Assembly: GCA_003290165.1 (NCBI GenBank)
Contig: QNQO01000196.1
Coordinates: 372,001 to 436,000, forward strand
Length of the DNA stretch: 64,000 nt
Origin: Berberis thunbergii
Taxonomy: Eukaryota; Streptophyta; Magnoliopsida; Ranunculales; Berberidaceae
Direction of reading: 5' to 3'
Positions 35,269 to 64,000 of the stretch are shown piece by piece. Position numbers and translations under genes: made by a program. A model generated the notes under the pieces. It saw only the letters and a program-made list of their open reading frames with translations. It did not search any database and was not told where the DNA came from. Every line of letters begins with the position of its first letter. Position 1 is the stretch's first letter.

Positions 35269-35946
35269 TGATGATACATAAAAATGGTCACACCTCTAAG
35301 CCACACACGTGTCATGATAATCTCGAGGAAATACGGGCCTCAACATCAGCCCAACGTTGTTTCGACCCAAGCCGTTCTAATCTCGTTCAATTCAATCTGC
35401 CAGGCGGACCCGAACTCTCACAGCATGCTAAGCCCACATGTCTCACAGCTATCCTCAATACCCATAAGTCCTATTAAGGCAAGTATCTTGAGAATAAGTT
35501 TCGGATGGGCAACAACAATTGTGTTCTGCTTCCAACTAGGAAGCAAATACCATAGTACATTCCACACAGGGAAACTCCCTTCTACGAATTGTTTTCGCAT
35601 AAGGAATTATCTCCCGCGTATCTAGGAGCATGGGGCTAATAGGGAAATTCCCTTCTACAACACGACTCCTAATTAGATAACGATCTTCACGAAGATCTCC
35701 TTCCTAAACTATGCCTACGATGGCCTAGTAGAACCAAGACTCCTTGCACTATAAATAAAACATGAGGTTGGTAAGCTACAAATTCTCTGTTACAACATCA
35801 CACCTTTCTCAGATCCCTATCTGACTTTAGCATCGAAGTGTCATCAGCCACCACAACGGTGGTCTGTGATTCACGTGCGTTACTTGTGCAGGTCAGCAGG
35901 TTAGCAGGAACTAGGTCAAAGCAAGGAGCAGAAAATGACTACATCA
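35269..35946 (+). repeat. 3' LTR of Tat-like copy 2
   Basis: The 678 bp LTR starts TGATGATACATAAAAATGG after the polypurine tract (ACTTGGGGAGAGTAGC, 35253-35268). It ends ACATCA before the TCTAT duplication. It matches 23462-24081 with scattered substitutions. Confidence 0.88.
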
Positions 35947-35951
35947 TCTAT

Positions 35952-38199
35952 TATACAAAACATGATGGTGTTTGATGTGGGAGATAAAAGACGGCTGAGA
36001 TTTACTCAAACATAAAAATCTGACAGATCACATAGAACTTAAAATACCAAGAGTGCATGGGTTCGATTCACATACCCAACATTTTGATATTTATTTTTCT
36101 TGACATTTAAAGTAGAATGAACTATATTTATCATATTAAACTTTTATCGTGCCAACGACGAATACCCTAGTATATATATATGGAGAACAAGAGGGAGAAA
36201 TTTTAAATCCTCGGTGGTGCTCTCTCATCACTCCAATGTTGAAGCGGCGTGCTTGAAAATTCAAGAAAAAAAATTGATGAAAAAGAATAGAGAGAGTTTT
36301 GGTTATTTGCATCATCATAATTGTTGGTTTTATTTCTATTTTAAGTTGTGAGAAAATTAAAAGTCTCACATGGTTTTGAAGAAATTTGTTTTTCATTAAG
36401 ACATTAATTCCTTTTTAAGACGAAGTCATTACACATATTTTTTTCTTATATCTCTCGACCTCTGCCTTTTTTCCTCCTAGTCTTTTCATAACCTTCCAAA
36501 TCTCTTCACCTTAGATAGTGTCTTCCATTAAATACATTAGTAACTTTCTCAAAATAGCTCATAAGAATTAGAAAGTGGCAAAGTCACATTTTGAATAGAA
36601 AAACTCACACAAATATCATTTCGTAGTTATTCTAAGTTCTAAATTTTTTAAACCATGATCTAGAAATTATGAAGATTATGATGCAAAACTACGAAGATCA
36701 TCCACACATATTGGCTTATTTTCACTTTCTCGGTGGCAATGGATAAATATTTGCTTCAAGCTATGCCTTAAGCATTGTGTCGAGGCAAGATTTTTATAAT
36801 TTTTTTACTAGTCAAATATGTCCCTCTTCCCTATCGAACTTTGTTTTTCATTTTCTCTGTGATGTTATAATTTTATCGAATTTATATATATTTATATATA
36901 TTCATTTTACAATTTTTTGTGTAAACCTTGATTTTTTTTAGTTGGTCTTTTTGAAGGTTTAATTTTTTTATTTAAGGTTTTCTAATACTTATACGTTTTT
37001 TTTTTGTTTTTGTAATAGACTATTTTCTTTTATTTTATTATGAATTTTTATTGTCTTTTAATAATTTAGCTAAATTTTATATTTCTATAGATTTTATCAA
37101 GGATTGTGATTTCGTTTTTTCGAGTGAATTTTGGTATCCCGATTTTAAGAAATATTTCGGTGTGTAAAGAAAATGTAAAAATTTCAAGAATATATATATA
37201 TATATAATGAATTTCGAGGGTATATGAAAATATGAAAAAAAAAAATAGATGCAAGTAAATAAATCTATTAAACATATTAAACGAAGCATAAATATCAATA
37301 AATGAAATCAATATATAATTAGAAAATCAGGGGTGGTTTAAAAAATCAATATACAAGTAGGGGAAATGATAATTAGAAAATCATGGGCGTAGTTTTTAAA
37401 ATCAATAAATAATTAGAAGAATTGATAATATGAAAAAATCAAAAATTTAAGAAAAAACTCCAAAATTTACGAAAAAAACAATGAATGTTTTGAAAAAAAA
37501 CCCAAAAAAAGTAATTTTTGGTAGTTTTACGAAACAAATCCCCAAATTAACGAAAAAATCTCGAAATTTTTTGAAAAAACCCTTGAAAAATGTAAATTTT
37601 TATTTCACCCTTTTTCTTTTCGTAATTTAAAAAAAACGAATTTTTTGTTGAAATTTCGCGAGATTTTGCAAAATCACATTCCTCGGATTTTATACTCTAC
37701 TTTTGTTAGTAACTTGTGGTGGTTTTCTACTAGATTATTTTTTTGTAGGTAATATTTTTAATATAATTTATAATATTATGTTAAGACGATTATTTGATTT
37801 TAATTATTAAAATTTTAGATTGTTCTTCTTCATTCTAATTTTGAAAAAAAAAATTCCATTATAGATAATAAAAAATTAATTTTTTCTTCTAAAAATATCC
37901 CTTCTTGAAAAATTACTCTCCTTCAATCACATTGTTTGCTCATGATATAATTGAATATCGAGTGAGCTTTTTGAAATGGAATAGCTCAAAAAGTAGATCG
38001 AGAAGCTACAATCCAATATATTGAAATGAGATTTTTGAATTTGAGTTACTCAGAAATAAGCTTGAAGAGTTTAAGACTTAAAAAAAATACTCACAACAAA
38101 AATTAGAATGAAGGGTGAGATTGCAGGTTTTGAGATCTATGTGTCACACATTGATAACTTATTTAGAATTGTTTGTTGCAATGTTCAAGGGCCAACATT

Positions 38200-38230
<31 letters not shown>

Positions 38231-39779
38231 CATTTCTGTATGGTATTGTAAGTGAAAGGATTTGATTTGACGACTGTAGGACATCAGATTAATGGCGAAA
38301 TTATATGAAATATATGGAGAGGTGGATACGAGAAAAAAGAAGAAGTAAAAAATATGAAGAAAAAAAAAAGTGAAATGTCCCATGCCAAAATATCATTATT
38401 TAATAATTGGATTGTGATACATAGCTTTTGGAGCATGGTGTCTTCTTAAAGTAAACTTATATAATTGTATGAAAGTGGCATATATTTTTGTATAATTAGT
38501 AATGTCTCAATTTTCTATGTCTTTCTTCGCAATTGTTTTTTAATAAATGAATACAAACTAAATAATAATAAAACATTATTGCTCTATCTTAAGCACTTAT
38601 ATATAAACTATGAATTATTTTTAACAACCTTTGCCACAAGTCTGTAGTCTTAGTAACTCCTATAAGCTATAGATTATCTTCGATAACCTTTGCCACAAGT
38701 CTGTACTCCTGGATAATTTTTGGTATATTATATTGAAAAAACAAATAGAACTCATTTATCCAATTGGCAAGTAAAGAGAACCCACTCATCATACCTGACT
38801 ACAAAAAGTAAATCTTGAGCTCGCTTTTTTATTTTTCATCTAGACTTTCCTTTTGCCTCCAAGGACATGTTGTTTTTGTTTGCTATCTTATGGCTTAAAC
38901 CTGAATATTTGTTTATCCATTGATTTGCGATGGTCAGAAATTATTAATTTTTTGTCAAAAAATATTACTTTACAATTTAAAGTGTTCAATTGTTATTTAA
39001 ATATACTGGGCATTTAGACAATGTTGAGTGTAATTATTCATTTGTTTAGAACTTGGGGAAGAACCACATTTTGCAAGTATATATTCTATATGATGGGGTT
39101 TTATTTTTATTTTTTGTAGATTAGACTCATTTATTCATATTACTTTGTACATGTCTTTGATTGGAGACAATTATTTGCTGTTCTTTTCATACTTTGTAAA
39201 TTGTCAGGTATGTAAAAATATATTTAAATGAATCAAGTTTTGTGATTGTAGACTTTTATTTTTTTTCAACTAATTTCTACTAAAAGATATTTATCATGAA
39301 TGTATACTTTTGTTGTTAATGGATTTGGCATCAGATATATATTATATTTGATTTCACTGCATTTATTTGTTTATTGCTTGTTTTAAGAAAATGAGCAATC
39401 TTTTGCACTTTATGATTATTCATATAATAATTCAAAAAAATATATAAATGGATTATAATTTTTATTGTACTTTTCAAGAAATAAATCTCATAAACTATTC
39501 CTTTGCTAAGTACGAGTCTCATAACTAGTATGCATTGACATATTTAGTTTTGACTTGTGAATAGGGCTCAGAAATTCAAATTGTCCCAAACTTTAATTGT
39601 TTTTAATAAACACATATATACATTTAGATAAAATATGTAGTTTTTATTATGTAAAAAGGGCCAAAACTTTCTTCACACATACCTCTAAAGTCTCAAGCCT
39701 TGCCCTGCGTCTAAATATGCCCCTTCCAAAATATAGCACATGCATTACACATCATTTATTTCGGGTATCTGTCTAACTG
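35952..39779. other. AT-rich intergenic region, no gene seen
   Basis: 36800-37660 is very AT-rich with many short homopolymers. 38203-38230 is a run of 28 T. A roughly 55 bp segment containing CCTTTGCCACAAGTCTGTA is repeated at about 38622-38645 and 38682-38706. Frames here are short and match nothing I recognise. No RNA gene was identified. Confidence 0.6.
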
Positions 39780-42700
39780 GGGTTCGAAAAATCTATATGC
39801 AAAAATGGCATCCAACCACTAAAATCTCCTAATGTTTTTGTACATGGTTTCGAAACAACAACATTATTGGATGGACCTCTTCTCTTCTGCCTCTGTTCGT
39901 ACTATTCATATCTCTACGTCTTATCACAAAGTCTTATCTTTACAACTGGTGTCCAATTTTAACAAAGGTCCCAAACCCATCAAATTTTTTCACATGTGGA
40001 TCAGAGACTCGTCTTGTCGATGATTGGTCCACTCTTCTTGAGCCCCTTGAAGACACCCTACTCTTGCCCGCAACTTTCTCTTCAAGACAAAACCTGAGTT
40101 GTAGTCCGACCCGTTGGAATAAAAGAAATTTCATAAACATTCATCTTACCATTAGGGATACCCAGAAAACACTTGATGAACTCCAAAATAAACATCCTTC
40201 TGAAGAAAATGCCTTAGCTATCTCCTTATTGGAGGATAAACTCTCAGAGCTTTACACTCGAGAAGAAATGATCTGGCGCAATAAGTCAGGCTCATCTTGG
40301 CTTGGGGAAGGTGATAAAAATACCAAGTTTTTTCACCTTTCCACTCTGATGCGATGGAAAAAGAATCTTATTCTGCGAATAAACGATGAAGCTAATTCTT
40401 GGCATTCAAATCAGGATGAGGTCAGGCATGTGCTTAATAGTCACTTCTCCAACATTTTTCAATCCTCCCTCTCGATCACAAATCCTCATATCTTCTATCT
40501 TTTCTGCCCGGTCTTATTCGCAAAGGACAATGAGTGCTTGTTGGTTATTCCCAGTGAAGTTGATATCCAGGCCATTATTTTTGGCATGGGTAGCTACAAA
40601 GCCCCTGGCTTAGATGAGTTTCATGCATTATTCTTTCAATACTACTGGGACATTGTGAAAAATGATGTAATTGAAGTTGTCCAAAACTTCTTTACTATCC
40701 ATCAGTTGGACCACAAGATTAATGAAACTTTCATTGCCCTTATCCCCAAAGTAGGCAATCCTATCACTTCGGATAAATTCCGACTTATAGGGCTCTATAA
40801 TGTCATTTATAAGGTCATCTTGAAAATCCTGGCTAACAGACTTAAGCCTCTGCTTGATGAAATCATATCTCATAGTCAACGAGCCTTCCTCAAAGACCAT
40901 TCTATCTCTGATAATGTCAGTATCGCCCATGAAACTTTCTACCAAATGAAGTATTTAAAAAAAAGAAACAATGGTGGATGACTATCAAAATTGATATGGC
41001 CAAAGCTTATGACAGGGTGGAATGGTTTCTTGCTTCAGATCTTCAAACAACTTGGCTTCACGGATGGATGGACATAAATGATTGAACAATGCATTTTTAC
41101 CACATCCCTCCAAGTTCTCTTAAATGGATCTCATATTCCCTCGATCAAACCTTCCAGAAGCATCCATCAAGGGGACTCGCTTTATCCCTATCTTTTCATT
41201 CTGACAGTAGAAACCCTCTCTCAAATTCTTACTCATGCCGAATCTAAAAGCATGATCAAAGGCATCAAGGTTAGACGACATCCCCCCCATTAGTCACCTT
41301 TTATACACAGACGATCTCATTATGTTTTGCAAAGCGTCTCTAGCTGACTGTTAAGGACTTACTCCAACAATATTGCCTTGCCTCTGGTCAAGGAGTCAAC
41401 TATGCCAAGTCTTATATTTTCTACGGCTCCAACATGCACCCTAAACACTCCAAAATGATCAATAGAATCCTGGGCTCTAAATCTTATAATCCAAAGGACA
41501 AGTACTTGGGGTCTCCGTTGTTATTCTCCATAAAGAAGGCTGCATACTTCCAATTTCTTGTCGACAAAATCAATTCCAAACTGTCTAGCTGGAAGTCAAA
41601 AGTTATCTCTCAAGCTGGTAGAATGGTGATGATCAAAGCGGTTCTCAACTCCATCACAGTCTACACCATGCAAACTTTCCTCCTCCCAAGCTCCATCTCT
41701 ACTCATTTCGACCACCTGGCAAGGAATTTCTGGTGGAAAGGGGCCTCTAATGACAAGGCCAAGCACATGTGCACATGGGATCATATTTCCTTATCTAGAC
41801 ACTTGGGGGGATCATTATTCCCTCGTTATTCCTTTATTTTTTTCCCCTGCACCCTTTAGCTCAAAGCTATCTATTTCAATTCTAGGAGCATCTCTACTGT
41901 TTTCAAATCCCTGACCGTGGCCTCCTTTGCCTGGCGAGGGAATCTTGTTGCGCTTTCCAAGATGAAACACTACATTGTATAGATATTTGGCAGAACTGCT
42001 GGGTCAAAACATGTTTTCTTCTCGCTGACTGCTTCGATAATACCCTGGACCCTATTTTACCCAGAACTATCCATGACCTGTGGAGCGTTTCCTCCGACCA
42101 AACCATTAGTTGGAATGTTGATATTATTGAATCCCTTTTCCTAGCTCCAGTGGCCAGGGACATTCAAGACATTATTATAAGACCCTCTAGTAAACCTGAC
42201 CTTCTTATTTGGTTTGCCGACAAAAAAAAGTTCATTCTCTGTAAAAAAATGCTACCCAAGCTTTCATCAAGGAATACCTCGAGAGTTCCACTTTTACCAT
42301 AGCTTCTCCCACTTTTGAAGCTTTCCAACTGAGAGCCCTTTGGAAAGTCAAAGCTCCCCCTTATGCCTTCTTCCTACTATGAAAAATCAACCAAAATATT
42401 CTCCCCACTATAGCCAATTTGGTTAATCATTATATGCCTATTGATGACTGCTGCATTTTCTGTGATGATCATACGAAGGATGTCCTACACCTTTTTTTCC
42501 TCTGCCCAATCATCAATATACTTTGGCTCATTTTTTTCTTTCCTATTGATTGGAGTATCACCAGTCTCACGGCTCCATCCATCCCAAGCTTTTTCCAATT
42601 CATGTGGGAGACGACCAAGTCTCATCCTAGGGCGAAATATGAAATGTTGTCACAGTTTACAGCTATGCTAGTCTCCATTTGACATACACGCAACTGTTTC

Positions 42701-43430
42701 ATCTTCAACAAAACCATATTTTCCCCTCAATTGTTCCTCTCCTCAGCGCATCATACCTGGCAATACTGGCACAAATTTTGGTTCACAACCAGATATGAGG
42801 GTTTGCCTTTAACTTTCCATTTAATGCCCCCAATCCTTGAAACAATTGTCATTGATAAAGACTTACACGATCCCATATAACTTCTCGCCTTGGTAACACC
42901 TTCGACCCATTGCCTGAGATTGTGTCAAATTGTATTATTCTTATTCGAGCCAACTCCGTACCACGAGATTTCACAACCTTAACTTTAGACCTAACCAGTT
43001 CTTACCCTTCTCTCTGTTCTTGACTCGACTACCATCATTGTCAGTTTTGACGCTTGCTAATTTGATGGCTCTTAACAAGGGGCTATTGTTGTTATTGTGA
43101 TGGATCCGCATGGCTAGGTGATTGTTATAATATCTTATCCGATTGTGGGAATGGTTTGGACATAATGCTTACCGGGAGAAACGACTTTGCTCCTTATCCA
43201 AACTTGACAGTGGCAGACAAGTTTTCTTTTTAGTGATTCAGCAAATATGATTACTGCTATCCATGACGATGCTTCTCGACCCACTTTTGCTTTGGACTGG
43301 GTTTGACGTCTTATTGTCAATAGTATTAGACATTTTTTTATCTTTTGCTGCCCCCATGAAAATATAACTATATTTGCAGAGACCTCCATATAGAGGTTCA
43401 TAACTTGGCCTACGCCGCTGAACTACTACT
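39780..43430 (+). pseudogene. Plant L1-type LINE, 5'-truncated and broken
   Basis: Second ORF of a non-LTR retrotransposon, read across frames. It opens with the last part of the endonuclease (GPKPIKFFHMWIRD near 39970). The pre-RT region follows (SWLGEGDKNTKFFHLSTL near 40310). Reverse transcriptase (about 40720-41420) shows FIALIPKV, KIDMAKAYDRVEW, HQGDSLYPYLF and the active-site YTDD (usually YADD). The zinc-binding zf-RVT region (about 42340-42540, CCIFCDDHTKDVLHLFFLCP) and an RNase H-like remnant (SDSANMITAIHDD near 43235) follow. A stop at 40981 and frameshifts near 41280-41350, 41860 and 43000 make it inactive. ORF1 and most of the endonuclease are missing, and no clear poly(A) tail or target duplication is visible. 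It ends a few hundred bp before the isomerase leader. Confidence 0.88.
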
Positions 43431-43539
43431 TTGTACTCAATCATAATTCTTATATATATTATGCCTTGGGCCTTTTAAAAAACATTTTGGTGGCGCTCTT
43501 ACATCAGATCTGTGTGCAGATACTTTCCAGTGGACACTT

Positions 43540-44880
43540 TCCTCTGTGGATTGATCCGCTCGTCTCGCATCCTGTAAACTGTGTAAACTCGTAATCGTCG
43601 TTGTAGAGATAAAAAGAGAGACTTTGGAGAACCAAAGCTCGTCCTTTTTCCACCCATTTTGCGTAGGAGACCGATCTTCTCTTCAATTTCGTCTGGGTAA
43701 GTCGATTTCTTCATCTTCTCTGATACCCATTGATTGCTTTCATCTTGTCTGCTTAGTTTCTTCAATACAACACAACCCATAGTTGTAATCTTCTCAAAAT
43801 GAAATGGGAAGAAGGATTGATGGGAAATTGATTTCTAATAAAAACCCATATTTTAGAATCAATGAATTTGTTAGGGGAGAGTGAGAGAGGAGGTTGAGAC
43901 TTGAGAGGCAACGAGGAAACAAGGGGGAAACATTTGACGGTTTTGACAGTAGTGAACAGTCTGCAATTACAATTGGTTAGTGGGTATTTTATAAATAAAA
44001 CACAGAATTATTGATTAGTGTTCCGGTTTTTTCAATTTTTTTACAGGAGTGGGGGAGAATATTCTCTGAGCATTGCAATTGAATAGCATTTGAAAGATTA
44101 TTTTTTTATTTGAAAGTCTTTGCACTATTATTCAATTATAGTATTTGAAAACTTATTTTATTTTGAATATTTTTGGTTGTTTTAGAAGTCTGTATTATTT
44201 GTTTCTAAAATTTTACAATTTTTGTTGTTTTAGAAGACTGTATTCTTTGTTTATGAAGGAAATGGAATAGAGAAAAAATATATTTTTCTCTTGGTCGGTA
44301 ATCTTTTGGTAAAGACAGAATTCAGAAGCTGGTAATGTTTGTATAAACTGAAGAGAAGCCAGAGGGGTCTTCTTCTTCCTCCCACAAGTGCAGTGGGGCA
44401 ATCATCGATCTTCAGTTTCGGTTTCATTTTGTTTTCATATACGTAAGTGAATTTCTTCATCTTCTGGGATTGATGATATGAAATTTGCAATGAAGGGCTG
44501 ATGGGGATTTGATTTTCCAATTGAAAACCTATTTTTAGCATCAATTCATAGATTGTAGCGAGGGGAGGGTGGAAACAGAGAGAGTAGATAGTTATGCAAG
44601 GAATTTCTATTTAGGAAAAATATATTATTAGAATTATTAAGTCTTTAGATTTAAAAATTTTGCTTTTTAGGAAATCTTAAGAGATATTGAATTTTATGTT
44701 TTTAGGAAATTTATGATTAGTGTTTGGTTTGGACTTTGAATTCGTCCCAGTTCAACAAGGAAGCTAAAGTTTGAGTATTGATGTACGATTTGTATCTTGT
44801 TTTGTTTTGAGTAATAGTTCAGGAGCCCTGGAAGGAGTGGCTTAATTTGATTAAATCTTTTGGCTTAATCGCAGAACACA
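43540..44880 (+). promoter_or_regulatory. Leader and promoter region of the isomerase gene, with a duplicated leader block
   Basis: A probable intron in the 5' untranslated region ends at ATCGCAG (44867-44873), seven bases before the ATG. Two possible leader exons precede it. One ends with donor GTAAGTCG at 43697, the other with GTAAGTGA at 44443. The sequence after each donor is similar (ATTTCTTCATCTTCT, then GATTGATG, GGGGA-TTGATTT and ATTTTAG-ATCAAT), so a block of about 200-250 bp was duplicated (about 43640-43905 and 44395-44600). Which leader is used cannot be told from sequence alone. No TATA box is called. Confidence 0.5.
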
Positions 44881-63885
<19,005 letters not shown>

Positions 63886-64000
63886 TAATATACTTTCATA
63901 TGTCTTTTCATTTGTTGCTTTCAGCAGGTTACTTCCTACAATTTCCAGTTTCATTCATTCCCTAAAGAAACATGTTCTTGCTAAATGCAGTCACTTGCTA

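Larger units (their letters stand above)
23462..35946 (+). mobile_element. Tat-like Ty3/gypsy LTR retrotransposon, copy 2 (non-autonomous)
   Basis: LTRs at 23462-24081 and 35269-35946 with TGATGA...CATCA ends, and a perfect TCTAT duplication at 23457-23461 and 35947-35951. Order: LTR, primer-binding leader (24082), gag (24300-25530), TRIM insertion (25538-28339), protease remnant (28340-29016), noncoding part, antisense ORF (30200-29796), tandem array (30940-31900), main antisense ORF (35014-32606), polypurine tract (GGGGAGAG near 35257), LTR. The plan is identical to the copy at 1466-13185 but on the opposite strand, and the RT, RNase H and integrase genes are missing in the same place. The different duplications show two separate insertions. 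Confidence 0.9.

Overview
The window is nuclear DNA from a flowering plant, probably a eudicot; the species cannot be named from the sequence. The evidence is two intron-rich plant genes with GT-AG introns, plant-type L1 LINEs, Tat-like Ty3/gypsy LTR elements, a TRIM, Mutator-like foldback MITEs and Tourist-like MITEs. Only two host genes are recognisable. Most of the rest is transposon sequence.

Layout. 34-233 is a foldback MITE. 1466-13185 is an 11.7 kb Tat-like LTR element on the minus strand with an intact CTTAT target duplication; a 2.4 kb solo LTR (7164-9530) is inserted in it. 13190-15360 is intergenic, with a second copy of the foldback MITE. 15361-18884 (+) is a complete five-exon glucan endo-1,3-beta-glucosidase gene (GH17 plus X8) whose last exon and downstream flank are tandemly duplicated. 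23462-35946 is a second, 12.5 kb copy of the Tat-like family on the plus strand (TCTAT duplication). It carries a tandem-LTR TRIM (25538-28339), which itself carries a 1.9 kb solo LTR (26074-27960), so three layers are nested. 35950-39780 is AT-rich and empty. 39780-43430 is a broken LINE. 44881 to beyond the window end (+) is cytosolic glucose-6-phosphate isomerase; 21 exons are visible and the 3' end is off the window. Its introns 10 (6.5 kb) and 20 (5.0 kb) are swollen by transposons.

The most unusual material is the Tat-like family. Both copies have the same plan: LTR, gag and protease, no reverse transcriptase, RNase H or integrase, a noncoding region, a tandem array of about 130 bp units, then an antisense reading frame just before the 3' LTR. 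The antisense frame has its own conserved TATA-like box and a conserved short intron. A second antisense TATA-plus-ORF unit lies on the gag side of the array in both copies. All retroelement genes seen carry stops or frameshifts. The two host genes act in unrelated processes, beta-1,3-glucan (callose) turnover in the cell wall and cytosolic hexose-phosphate metabolism, and nothing suggests they work together.
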